Part shown: positions 8,388 to 16,083 of the stretch, piece by piece
Position numbering within the stretch: position 1 is the first letter of the stretch
Layout: each line of letters opens with the position of its first letter
Source: Paenibacillus montaniterrae
GTDB lineage: Bacteria > Bacillota > Bacilli > Paenibacillales > Paenibacillaceae
NCBI RefSeq assembly: GCF_018403185.1
Contig: NZ_BOSE01000010.1
Span: 164,883 to 228,882, forward strand
Length of the DNA stretch: 64,000 nt
Reading direction: 5' to 3'
Notes under the pieces: generated by a model
What the model was told of the DNA's origin: nothing
What the model saw: only the letters and a program-made list of their open reading frames with translations
Database searches by the model: none
Translations under genes and position numbers: made by a program

Positions 8388-8550
8388 AAACTTTTCATGT
8401 AATCAGCTGGATATGCTTCCTGTAAATGAAAAGTACATCGGAAGCATAAGCTCAAACTTTTCATGTAATCAACTGGATATGCTTCCTGTAAATGAAAAGT
8501 ACATCGGAAGCATAAGCTTAAACTTTTCATGTAATCCTTTGGATATGCTC
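8388..8550 (-). repeat. 66-bp tandem repeat (2.5 copies) with interleaved complementary segments
   Basis: Copies at 8388-8453 and 8454-8519 are almost identical; a partial third covers 8520-8550 up to the stop codon of the M1 peptidase gene. On the minus (transcribed) strand each full unit reads TATGCTTCC, 5 nt, ACTTTTCAT, 5 nt, GGAAGCATA, 13 nt, ATGAAAAGT. The two 9-bp complementary pairs are therefore interleaved (A-B-A'-B') and could form a pseudoknot or two mutually exclusive hairpins. The array ends just before the RBS of the membrane protein gene. Confidence 0.85.
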
Positions 8551-10580
8551 TACCAGCTTAACAAGCGAAGAAGAGCATCGAGCAAGGAAGTCGTAGTAAT
8601 GGCTACCGACTTGCGTTCCTTTTCCGGCAGCTCTGCACGAATAAAATTGTTATTAAGCTTAGTGTCCAGCATATTGCTTTGGTCAGGGTCGAGTTGAATA
8701 TAAAGTAATGGCACCTCTGAACGCTCGACAAAGTGAACATTAGCTTCCTCACCAATTTGCCACGCCTTGCGTACGATCGAGCCGTCGGCATATACCAGTT
8801 CTATCGGCACATTGCGGTTCACTGCACTGTTTTGCTGCAGCAGGATGGTGTATTCATAAAACTGCTTGTTCATTTCTTCCTTCTGCCGCGCTTCGATTTT
8901 CGTAACAGCCAGATCATTGGTTTCGCTGGAGTAAACATGACGGTCAAAATAGTCCTGCCATGATTGCTTCGTTACTTGCTCAAGCAGCGCCTGGAACTGC
9001 GCAGTTGTTGGATGCTTGAAGCGGTAGGCCTGGAAATAGCTGCGCATGACCCGGTTCATTTGATCAGAGCCGATGATTTGTTCAATGTCGAGCAGCAGCA
9101 GCTTGCCACGCATGTACACATTTTCAGCATAATGCTGATGGTCTTTATATTCCCATGCATTGAGCTTCAGCGGTGCAGGGTCAGTCAAATAGACGGCTTC
9201 AATACGATGATTGGTAGTGACGCCATACGCATTTTCCATAACCTTTTCCTCGGCGTATGATGTGAAGGCTTCATCCAGCCAAGCTTCCTCGAACTCATTG
9301 TTGGCGACGATGCCATACCAGTACTGATGTCCGATTTCGTGCACAACCGTCCGCTCCAGCTCATAGCCTGGACTTTTTTCGTCAGCAGCCAGTGCTGTAA
9401 CGAGTGTCGGATACTCCATGCCACCTGCCCCGGAAGCGCCTCGTGGCGGAACCACGATCGAAAGCGTGTTGTATGGGTAGCTGCCGTAATGCTTGCCGTA
9501 ATAAGCGAGTGCTGATTTGGCGGCGTGCAAATACCGCTCTGCCAACGATTCATGCTCCGGATCGACATAAAGCTTGATCTTTACGCCCGGTATGCTTTCA
9601 GTTGAGAAGGAGGTTTCATGCGTAATGAAGTCAGGCGAAAGCGCAAAAGCAAAATCATGCACGTCCTCGGCATAGAAATGAACAACCTTGCGTCCTTGTC
9701 CAAGATTGGCAACCTTTGTCTGCATGCCTGTCGCTGCTACGACATAATGCTCAGGAACGTGGATTTTTACACTGTAGACGCCAAAATTGCTGTAGAACTC
9801 TGAATTCCCGTGATACTGATGTACATTCCAGCCTTCCTCTGCGCGGTTTCTCGTGCCGGCAGTTTCATATGCGGCAACTTTAGGGAACCATTGTCCGGCC
9901 ATAATAAAATCTCCGAAATAGCCCATACGCGCAAAAACTTCTGGAAGCTTGACCTCAAACTTGAGCCGCAGCGTAACCTCCTCGCCAGGCGCAAGCGGTT
10001 CGATCAGGCGGAAGGTAGCGACGGTCCGATCTTGTTCATTGGCATCATCAGGCGAAACGTATTTTAGTCGCGGCAGCAGGTTTTCCCCTTCAAGCGTTTC
10101 AAGGCTTGTCAGGTTAATATAGCCCTCGCTGTTTGCCGTTGCCTGATCAGAACGAAGCTTGCCGCCAGACTCCTTCATGAAGGTCGTTTCTGATGATTGG
10201 AAGGCATTGGCATATAAATGCAGGTAGAGATCGGTTACCTGCTTTTTGCCTGGATTGCGCCAGGTGAAAATTTCTTCTCCTTCTAACATGCGTTGCTCTT
10301 CATTCAGACTGACTTGTATGTGATAGTTAACGATACGCTCGCTTAGCGCCGGTTGAGAGCTAATAGTTCCTAATTCATGGTTAATCGGCAGCGAGGTAGA
10401 GGGCTTGGACTCATTGGAAGCAACAGCAGCCATTGCAGGCGCCGCTTCTATGTTGACTGGCGTCAGCGCATACGTATATCCTGATTGCCATGCATGCTGA
10501 AATTGATACGGCCAAGTAGCAAACAAGAATACAACAATGAGTAAACCAAGCAATAGAAAAGAGTGTGGCTTTTCAGACAT
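8550..10580 (-). CDS. M1 family zinc metallopeptidase, membrane anchored
   Basis: Aminopeptidase-type zinc peptidase. The start at 10580 is chosen because GGGAGGG lies nine bases upstream; an earlier ATG at 10637 lacks an RBS. 676 residues: an N-terminal hydrophobic anchor (about residues 8-25), a beta-rich N-domain, a GGMEYPT exopeptidase-like motif (GAMEN counterpart), and the zinc site HEIGH (His414, Glu415, His418) with the third ligand Glu437 in WLDEAF, exactly the HExxH-x18-E spacing of M1 enzymes. The catalytic domain probably faces outside. It is divergent from ywhD and upstream of an unknown membrane protein on the same strand. The substrate is unknown; such secreted M1 peptidases are common in Bacilli. 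Confidence 0.87.
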   Translation of the reverse strand: MSEKPHSFLLLGLLIVVFLFATWPYQFQHAWQSGYTYALTPVNIEAAPAMAAVASNESKPSTSLPINHELGTISSQPALSERIVNYHIQVSLNEEQRMLEGEEIFTWRNPGKKQVTDLYLHLYANAFQSSETTFMKESGGKLRSDQATANSEGYINLTSLETLEGENLLPRLKYVSPDDANEQDRTVATFRLIEPLAPGEEVTLRLKFEVKLPEVFARMGYFGDFIMAGQWFPKVAAYETAGTRNRAEEGWNVHQYHGNSEFYSNFGVYSVKIHVPEHYVVAATGMQTKVANLGQGRKVVHFYAEDVHDFAFALSPDFITHETSFSTESIPGVKIKLYVDPEHESLAERYLHAAKSALAYYGKHYGSYPYNTLSIVVPPRGASGAGGMEYPTLVTALAADEKSPGYELERTVVHEIGHQYWYGIVANNEFEEAWLDEAFTSYAEEKVMENAYGVTTNHRIEAVYLTDPAPLKLNAWEYKDHQHYAENVYMRGKLLLLDIEQIIGSDQMNRVMRSYFQAYRFKHPTTAQFQALLEQVTKQSWQDYFDRHVYSSETNDLAVTKIEARQKEEMNKQFYEYTILLQQNSAVNRNVPIELVYADGSIVRKAWQIGEEANVHFVERSEVPLLYIQLDPDQSNMLDTKLNNNFIRAELPEKERKSVAITTTSLLDALLRLLSW

Positions 10581-10683
10581 CGTATGATTCCCTCCCGTTG
10601 ACAAGCATCTACAGCATGTATATGTTGGCTTTTCCAATAATATTAGCTAAAATAGAATTATTGTATGGGAAGGTGTGAGAAAA

Positions 10684-11208
10684 GTGACTGAAGATAAAAA
10701 TCAATCCGCACAACCAGAGAAAAAGGAAAAGAAAAATCTTGCTCTGAACGTAGTGGGCAATAAAAAACATAAAGGCTTTGGAGCAGGCTCTATCGATTTA
10801 AGTGATGTAGCTTGTGTTATGATTGATCAAGGCGTTGCTTATATTGATGTTGGCGCTATGCATGCCAAAAGCAAAATCGAGCGCGGCATTAAGTTTACGC
10901 CCAACAAAGAGGATACGCCCAATGGCCGCCCTTGCTGGATTGTATGGGTAGCGGTTGAACGTTCAGAGGAAGGTGCCTACTATGCTGGCGCAACTTCCTG
11001 TGAAATGCTAATTGACAGCGAGGCTAGACGAGGCTGGAAAATTCTTGCCGACCATGTCAATCGCCTTGATGCTGCGATTAAGCGCCGCTTTATGCTTGAT
11101 AATATAGGCCCGGAGGAAAAAGCAGCACTGCGCAAGCTGCTAATGGAGCATAATATTGAATGGTGGGATCGTTCGCCAGAGGAGCTTAAAAGCTTGCTTG
11201 CCGAATAA
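10684..11208 (+). CDS. ywhD: YwhD family protein
   Basis: 174 residues, function unknown. Recognised by the conserved blocks KGFGAGSIDLSDV, YIDVGAMHAKS and the C-terminal region of the B. subtilis YwhD family. No signal peptide or membrane segment; the N-terminus is charged and low-complexity (Gln/Glu/Lys). GTG at 10684 is preferred over GTG at 10675 because GGGAAGG lies about ten bases upstream. In B. subtilis ywhD sits next to pbpG (ywhE) and speE; here those two genes are a divergent pair 30 kb away, so the cluster has been split. A strong terminator follows. Confident on family, no function offered. Confidence 0.82.
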   Translation: MTEDKNQSAQPEKKEKKNLALNVVGNKKHKGFGAGSIDLSDVACVMIDQGVAYIDVGAMHAKSKIERGIKFTPNKEDTPNGRPCWIVWVAVERSEEGAYYAGATSCEMLIDSEARRGWKILADHVNRLDAAIKRRFMLDNIGPEEKAALRKLLMEHNIEWWDRSPEELKSLLAE

Positions 11209-11261
11209 TCTGTTTCGTCCAGCATTCGTATCGTTTTGTATCATCATAGCGCATTCTACTT

Positions 11262-11313
11262 CTTCTTTTGCTTAAGGAAAGCACAAGCAGCCTTAAGCAA
11301 AAGAAGTTTTTTT
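11262..11313 (+). terminator. Intrinsic terminator after ywhD
   Basis: CTTCTTTTGCTTAAGG (11262-11277) pairs perfectly with CCTTAAGCAAAAGAAG (11291-11306), followed by TTTTTTTATTT. It isolates ywhD from the sigma-factor operon. Confidence 0.93.
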
Positions 11314-11321
11314 ATTTATTT

Positions 11322-11349
11322 TGAAAAAATGCGCAGTGGTACTCGTGTT
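11322..11349 (+). promoter_or_regulatory. ECF-type promoter before the sigma-factor operon
   Basis: TGAAAA (11322-11327), a 16-bp spacer and CGTGTT (11344-11349) match the TGAAAC-N16-CGT pattern of extracytoplasmic-function sigma factors (SigW/SigX class). The position, about 40 bases before the sigma gene, suggests autoregulation. Confidence 0.6.
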
Positions 11350-11388
11350 GAGATTCGTCTATTACGATGAGAAAGGGGGGAGAGCAAG

Positions 11389-11949
11389 ATTAATGAGCAG
11401 GAGTGGTTAAACAAAATTTTTACAGGTGGTGCGGCAGCCTATAAAGATTTTGTTAAGTCATACTATGACTATGTATACCGAACGGCTTATGCAGTGCTGC
11501 ATCATCATCAGGATGCTGAAGATGTGGCGCAGGAAGTGTTTGTTCAAATCTATCGTGCTCTCCCCGAGTATCGCAATCAAGGCTTGAAAACATGGATTAC
11601 GCGTATAACCGTTAATCGTGCGATTGATGCACGCCGAAAGCAGAACAGGCAAAAGGTGATCGTTGCAAAGGATGAGGAAGATTTCCATACGCAGGCAGAA
11701 GAGCAATGGAATGAAGCGCTTTCGCTCGAGCAGCAGGTGCTGCTGCAGGAACGAAAAGCGATGATAAAGGAGGAGCTGGAGCATTTGCCCGAGCATTACA
11801 GGGAAGTGATCCAATCCTTTTATATGGAAGAAAAAAGCTACGAGGAAATTGCAGTTCAGCATGGCTTGGAAAAGAAATCAGTTGAATCGCGCCTCTATCG
11901 TGCGAGATTATGGTTAAAGCGGCATTGGAGAAGGGAGGACTTTGAATGA
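11389..11949 (+). CDS. ECF RNA polymerase sigma factor with apparent ATT start
   Basis: Directs RNA polymerase to envelope-stress-type promoters. The open frame runs from a TGA at 11368 and contains no ATG, GTG or TTG before a GTG at 11494, which lies inside conserved region 2. Residues before that GTG (NEQEWLNKIFTGGAAAYKDF, then VKSYYDYVYRTAY) are typical sigma region 2.1, so translation must begin earlier. ATT at 11389 is eight bases after AAAGGGGGG and gives 186 residues, normal for the family. Region 2 continues DAEDVAQEVFVQIY; region 4 is LPEHYREVIQSFY...YEEIAVQHG...VESRLYRAR. The stop overlaps the anti-sigma start (ATGA). A sequencing error at the start codon is the main alternative. 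Confidence 0.85.
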   Translation: MNEQEWLNKIFTGGAAAYKDFVKSYYDYVYRTAYAVLHHHQDAEDVAQEVFVQIYRALPEYRNQGLKTWITRITVNRAIDARRKQNRQKVIVAKDEEDFHTQAEEQWNEALSLEQQVLLQERKAMIKEELEHLPEHYREVIQSFYMEEKSYEEIAVQHGLEKKSVESRLYRARLWLKRHWRREDFE

Positions 11950-12446
11950 AGGAAGCGAAGCTGCACATTACGGATGAAGAAATGCAATTATATATTAGGA
12001 ATAAATTATCCGATCATCACAGGCAGCGGGTCGAGCTGGAGATTCAGTTGTGCGAGACTTGTCTGGAGCGATTTATATATTGGAATTGCCATGAGGAGCT
12101 TTCTTCTATTCCTCAGTCTGAACATGCTGCTGAACAGATTTCACTAATCATTCAAACCGAGCAAAAGCGCGGGAAGCGAAAATGGATTCAGCATCCATTT
12201 GCTCAAGTTGCAGTCGCAGCCGCCATCACATTACTGCTTGTTGGTTCGGGTGCTTTAAGCTATATTTCGTCCTCTTTATCAATGCTGGAAGAACAACGGC
12301 TGCAGCATCAGATTGAGCAAAAAATTGATGATGAGCAGAATCCAATATCTGAAGAGGAGCTCGATCAGCATTCCAATTCAGAGCGCTGGATGAACAAAGC
12401 GAAGAGCTGGATTGAAAAGCTTCATTCGATCCGCTTTGATAAATAG
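11946..12446 (+). CDS. Membrane anti-sigma factor
   Basis: Probably holds the preceding ECF sigma factor at the membrane. 166 residues: a cytoplasmic N-terminal domain with ITDEEMQLYI and a CETC pair at about residues 36-39, like the zinc-binding anti-sigma (ZAS) fold. The His expected a few residues before the first Cys is not in the usual place. One transmembrane helix at about 81-104 is followed by a polar, Gln/Glu-rich extracytoplasmic tail of about 60 residues. It overlaps the sigma gene by four bases, the usual arrangement for sigma/anti-sigma pairs. The short outer domain is the likely sensing or proteolysis region, by inference from RsiW-type proteins. Confidence 0.8.
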   Translation: MKEAKLHITDEEMQLYIRNKLSDHHRQRVELEIQLCETCLERFIYWNCHEELSSIPQSEHAAEQISLIIQTEQKRGKRKWIQHPFAQVAVAAAITLLLVGSGALSYISSSLSMLEEQRLQHQIEQKIDDEQNPISEEELDQHSNSERWMNKAKSWIEKLHSIRFDK

Positions 12447-12490
12447 CTTGAGAATGAATAAAGATAACATGTAGACAAGGAGAGTGAATT

Positions 12491-13618
12491 ATGAGAACGG
12501 AGGCGAAAAGCCCACTGGTAGCATTTTTGCTATCTTTTATTCCCGGAGTCGGGCATCTTTATATCGGCAGAGTATTTCGCTTTATATTATATGCGGGCGG
12601 ATTCTCGGCTCCAATCGCTTTTCTGCTGCTCATCGCATTAATGGAAGGCTATACTGATGAAACATTCATTTTTGTGATGCTATTGATTTCGGTGTTTTTC
12701 GGCGCGATTAATTTTCTCGACATGCTGGTTACCATTGCAGGCGGCAAGCATAGCGCCTTTCGACCGCAAGCTGAGCTGCACAACGGCATAATGGTGGAGG
12801 CCGACCCGCTGACCTATATTGAGCAGCAGGAAAAAGCGAAGGTGATGATGCTGTCCATTGTGCCGGGGCTGGGTCATATGTATATGGGGCTTTTACAGCG
12901 CGGCATCACCCTGTTGATTACATTCGCAGCAAGCTTTGGTATTGTACTGTTTACCGCTGTTGTGCTGGACGCGCCAATACTCCTTATACTGTGGCTGGCA
13001 CTGCCCATCATATGGATTTACGGCATATTTGATGCGATGAGCCTGCTTAACCGCAAGCAAAAAGGAGAAGATTTGGTAGACCAGTCGCTATTTGTATACA
13101 TTGAGCAGCACCTGGCAAGCGGCAAAAAAAGCCGCGGCGCAGCGATGGTGTTGTCGATTTTTCCCGGCGCGGGACATTTATATATCGGCTTGCAGCAGCG
13201 CGGCCTGCAGCTAATGGGCTTGTTTTTGCTAGGGGTATTTATTATGGATCAGCTTCGCTTGACATTATTTTTATTTTTGCTGCCGATGCTGTGGTGCTAT
13301 GCATTTTTTGATGTAATGGTTCAACTGCGCAGGCTTGATGAAGATCAGATCAAGGACGATCCTATCGTTATGTCAATTGCTCCATATCAGCGCTGGATTG
13401 GCGCCGGACTGTTAGTAGTCGGCATTTATTATTTGCTGGATCGGGTGGCAAGAAGCTGGATCGAACACTACTTTCCTGCATGGATGTCGCAATATTACGA
13501 AATTAAATATATGCTGCCGACGGTCGTGATCGCGTTTATATTAATTTTGCTGGGCATCAAGCTGTTGTTTGGAACATCCGGCTCCAGCAAAAAATATAGG
13601 AATAAGGGGGAACAGTAA
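12491..13618 (+). CDS. Multi-pass membrane protein with three TM2-like repeats
   Basis: 375 residues, function unknown. The motif P-G-x-G-H-L/M-Y-I/M-G occurs three times at near 100-residue intervals: PGVGHLYIG (18-26), PGLGHMYMG (125-133) and PGAGHLYIG (225-233). Each is followed by two or more membrane segments and then a short polar linker containing YIEQQ/YIEQH-type sequence. The protein is thus an internal triplication of a TM2-like unit, ending with two further helices (about 303-323 and 342-365). AAGGAGAG lies 6-8 bases before the ATG. Third gene of the ECF sigma operon, 44 bases after the anti-sigma gene; its stop shares a base with the next start. Confidence 0.72.
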   Translation: MRTEAKSPLVAFLLSFIPGVGHLYIGRVFRFILYAGGFSAPIAFLLLIALMEGYTDETFIFVMLLISVFFGAINFLDMLVTIAGGKHSAFRPQAELHNGIMVEADPLTYIEQQEKAKVMMLSIVPGLGHMYMGLLQRGITLLITFAASFGIVLFTAVVLDAPILLILWLALPIIWIYGIFDAMSLLNRKQKGEDLVDQSLFVYIEQHLASGKKSRGAAMVLSIFPGAGHLYIGLQQRGLQLMGLFLLGVFIMDQLRLTLFLFLLPMLWCYAFFDVMVQLRRLDEDQIKDDPIVMSIAPYQRWIGAGLLVVGIYYLLDRVARSWIEHYFPAWMSQYYEIKYMLPTVVIAFILILLGIKLLFGTSGSSKKYRNKGEQ

Positions 13619-14337
13619 TGCAGACTTCTTATTCGGAGCAGCATACTTCCCGGCAGCAAACATCCGGGCACCATACAATGGAAGATGATAAAAATATACT
13701 GCTCAAGGACAGAGTATGGAAAATTGGCACCTACTCCATGGGGATAACATTAATCGGGATTGGTCTTGCCTTTGCAGCTTCATTATGGCAGGCTGTAACA
13801 GCCTACGAGCTGCTGCTGTGGCTGGCGCCTATTATATTTATTGTTCTGGGACTAGAGCTGATGATTATCCATGCTCCACGATTTTCACGCAAATACAAAA
13901 TAGAATACAACTGGCTCAGCTTGTTTTTTGTTGGCTGTGTAGGGGTAGGAGCACTTATTTTGGCTGCTGTTCTTTCAACGGGTGTGCTGGATGAGGTTAA
14001 CGAGGCATTTAACATAAAAGATCGCAGCATTTATATCGAAGAAAGCGCAGAGCTGAGCGATCAGTCGATAGAAAAGGTTGTCATAAGAAGTCAGCTGGGC
14101 TATGAAGTTCGGCAGCAGCCTGACATTAATGAAATTTCCTTGCTCGGCACTGTACAGTATGAAGCGCGTGATCCGGTTAAGCTGGCCGATCAGCAGCTGC
14201 TAAAGACTAAACAGGTCGGCAATGTGCTGTACATTTTCATTCAAAATTTGGAGTATGAAAGCAATCACTTTGCTTCCAGCTATGTTCGCAGTCAGCTTGT
14301 GTTGAACTTGCCTGACCACCTGGAAGTAGAAGAGTAG
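13618..14337 (+). CDS. Membrane protein with extracytoplasmic domain, sigma operon member
   Basis: 239 residues, function unknown. A polar N-terminus rich in Gln, His and Ser (residues 1-35) is followed by three hydrophobic segments (about 38-60, 64-84 and 101-122) and a C-terminal beta-rich domain of about 110 residues beginning with a VNEAFNIKD stretch. The layout resembles cell-wall-active antibiotic response (LiaF-like) or DUF4097-type proteins, but I could not assign it firmly. Start and preceding stop overlap (TAATG), so it is translationally coupled to the TM2-like protein. Position in an ECF operon suggests an envelope-stress role. Confidence 0.65.
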   Translation: MQTSYSEQHTSRQQTSGHHTMEDDKNILLKDRVWKIGTYSMGITLIGIGLAFAASLWQAVTAYELLLWLAPIIFIVLGLELMIIHAPRFSRKYKIEYNWLSLFFVGCVGVGALILAAVLSTGVLDEVNEAFNIKDRSIYIEESAELSDQSIEKVVIRSQLGYEVRQQPDINEISLLGTVQYEARDPVKLADQQLLKTKQVGNVLYIFIQNLEYESNHFASSYVRSQLVLNLPDHLEVEE

Positions 14338-14350
14338 TTGTGCCTGTTGA

Positions 14351-14430
14351 GGCTGTCTGAAAATCGAGAGGCTAGTGCAACCTTCACTTGTAGCCTTTTT
14401 AGGGATTTTCTGGACAGCCGCTCTTTTTTT
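14351..14430 (+). terminator. Intrinsic terminator of the sigma-factor operon
   Basis: GGCTGTCTGAAAATC (14351-14365) pairs with GATTTTCTGGACAGCC (14404-14419) and an inner AGGCTA/TAGCCT stem extends it; CTCTTTTTTT follows. Confidence 0.85.
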
Positions 14431-14544
14431 ATCCTGACCTAATAGAAAGTAAAGTGTGTGTCAATTAATATAACGCAAATTAATAGATTTGTTAAGTGTT
14501 AATAAATAAATTCTTAATGATTATAAGCCGAATACAAAAATAAA

Positions 14545-14604
14545 AAGCGTATTAATTTAAAGAAAAATATAGAAAATGAAAGATAATATCATTTGAATAC
14601 GCTT
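14545..14604. promoter_or_regulatory. Dyad in the AT-rich region upstream of the asparaginase promoter
   Basis: AAGCGTATT (14545-14553) and AATACGCTT (14596-14604) are perfect inverted repeats separated by 42 AT-rich bases, ending 20 bp before the -35 box. They could bind a regulator at two half-sites. The rest of 14431-14697 is AT-rich with no gene visible. Confidence 0.3.
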
Positions 14605-14623
14605 ATTTGATGGTTATTTAACT

Positions 14624-14652
14624 TTGTTAACTTATCTAACATAATTTATAGT
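14624..14652 (+). promoter_or_regulatory. SigA-type promoter for the first secreted asparaginase
   Basis: TTGTTA (14624-14629), a 17-bp spacer and TATAGT (14647-14652). The predicted transcript starts about 40 bases before the ATG at 14698. Confidence 0.55.
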
Positions 14653-14697
14653 ACTCCTCAGATTGATAGATTACTAGACAATGGGAGGACTCAGATT

Positions 14698-16062
14698 ATG
14701 GAAAGTATCGGTAAAAAATCATGGGTGAAGAAGGCGGTCGTTCCAGCAGTTTTAGCGGCCGCTTTAGTTGTATCGATGAACTTTTCTGCAATAAGCAGCT
14801 ATGTAAAGGCAGCAACCAGTCCAGCTTCAACAAACTTTGAAATTCCCGCGGTTAGTGCAGAGCATCAAGCAAATGAAAATCCGAACGTAATCGTAATCGG
14901 TACGGGCGGTACATTGGCTGGTGCAGCAACCAATGGAGATAAAACAAGCTTTCAAAGCTATCGTGCTGGCACGTATCCGATTCAGGATTTGGTGGATCAG
15001 CTCCCAGGCAAAGAAAAAATTGCGGACGTATCGACCTATCAGTTCGGCAATAAAGGCTCAGGCGGCTACACAATCGCTGATTTGTACGATCTTTCGTTAG
15101 CGGTTGATCAAGCGTTGGAAATGTACGACGGAGCGGTTGTCACAACAGGCACCGATACGATGGAGGAGATCGCTTATTTCCTTGATCTAACGGTACAAAG
15201 TGAAAAACCGGTTGTCGTAACAGGCGCAATGAGACCGTGGGATGTCATTGGCACCGACGGCCCAGCCAATCTGTACCAAGCGATCAAAACAGCAGCCAGC
15301 GGCAAAACAGAATGGTTCGGTACGGTCATTATGCTGAATGATGTTATTTTTGCAGCTCGCGATGTAACGAAGTCCAACACGCATCGCATGGATACATTTG
15401 ATTCTCCGATGCTAGGCGCGCTTGGCTATGTAGACGATGCCGGCGTTCGCATTTACCGCGCACCAGCACGCGCCGTACATGCAGGAACGGACAAATGGTC
15501 CTCGCCTTTTGATTTGACGCAAATTAGCAAGGAGGACTTGCCGGCAGTAGAAATTGTATACAACTATCAGGAAGCAGGTGGCGGAGCTATTACAGGCTCT
15601 GTTGCTGAAGGAGCAAAAGGGATTGTCACTGCGGGAACAGGAGCAGGCGGTATTTCCAGCAAGCTTAGCGCAGCTAGAGCGACAGCTATCAGTGAGCATG
15701 AGGTCGTGTTCGTATCGACTTCCCGCACAGGCTCAGGCTCCGTGTACAGCTCTGGAAACGGCATTGTTTCAGGCGATAATCTTGATCCGCAGCATGCGCG
15801 CATGATGCTGCTGCTATCGCTGGCCTTTACGAATGAGCTTCCTTATGCTGATAAAGTAACGAAGGTTCGTGAATGGTTCACGACATTTGGCACGCAAGAG
15901 GTTGAAATTTCGGTTGACGCGGAAACTACGGTTCTTGTTACACCAGAGGCTGAAGCGGTAGAGACGGCTCCTGAAGCTGAAGGCTCGCAGCAAACTGAAG
16001 CCGAGGAAAGCGAGCAGCCTGCTGTAGAAGAGGAGCAAGCAGAAGCGCCGGCAGCACCATAA
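14698..16062 (+). CDS. Secreted L-asparaginase, type II-like
   Basis: Hydrolyses asparagine outside the membrane. 454 residues: a signal peptide (KKSWVKKAVVPAVLAAALVV, cleavage probably near VKAATS), the asparaginase domain (about 55-405), and an acidic Glu/Ala/Pro-rich C-terminal tail of about 45 residues. Catalytic motifs are intact: GTGGTLAG, TTGTDTMEE and TGAMRP. GGGAGGAC lies eight bases before the ATG. The catalytic domain is nearly identical to that of the next gene, at the DNA level too, so the pair arose by tandem duplication. This copy has no SLH domains; its acidic tail may leave it free or loosely wall-bound. Only 21 bases separate the two genes, so they share one transcript. Confidence 0.9.
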   Translation: MESIGKKSWVKKAVVPAVLAAALVVSMNFSAISSYVKAATSPASTNFEIPAVSAEHQANENPNVIVIGTGGTLAGAATNGDKTSFQSYRAGTYPIQDLVDQLPGKEKIADVSTYQFGNKGSGGYTIADLYDLSLAVDQALEMYDGAVVTTGTDTMEEIAYFLDLTVQSEKPVVVTGAMRPWDVIGTDGPANLYQAIKTAASGKTEWFGTVIMLNDVIFAARDVTKSNTHRMDTFDSPMLGALGYVDDAGVRIYRAPARAVHAGTDKWSSPFDLTQISKEDLPAVEIVYNYQEAGGGAITGSVAEGAKGIVTAGTGAGGISSKLSAARATAISEHEVVFVSTSRTGSGSVYSSGNGIVSGDNLDPQHARMMLLLSLAFTNELPYADKVTKVREWFTTFGTQEVEISVDAETTVLVTPEAEAVETAPEAEGSQQTEAEESEQPAVEEEQAEAPAAP

Positions 16063-16083
16063 TGAAAGAGGAGCGTGAAGGAA

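Noticed and set aside
8388..8550. CRISPR array
   Set aside because: The whole 66-bp unit repeats, with no unique spacers between repeats, and there are no cas genes.
8257..8697. Plus-strand frame that reads through the 66-bp repeats and yields a repeated peptide
   Set aside because: The repeat length is a multiple of three, so any frame stays open. The frame overlaps two minus-strand genes and has no RBS.
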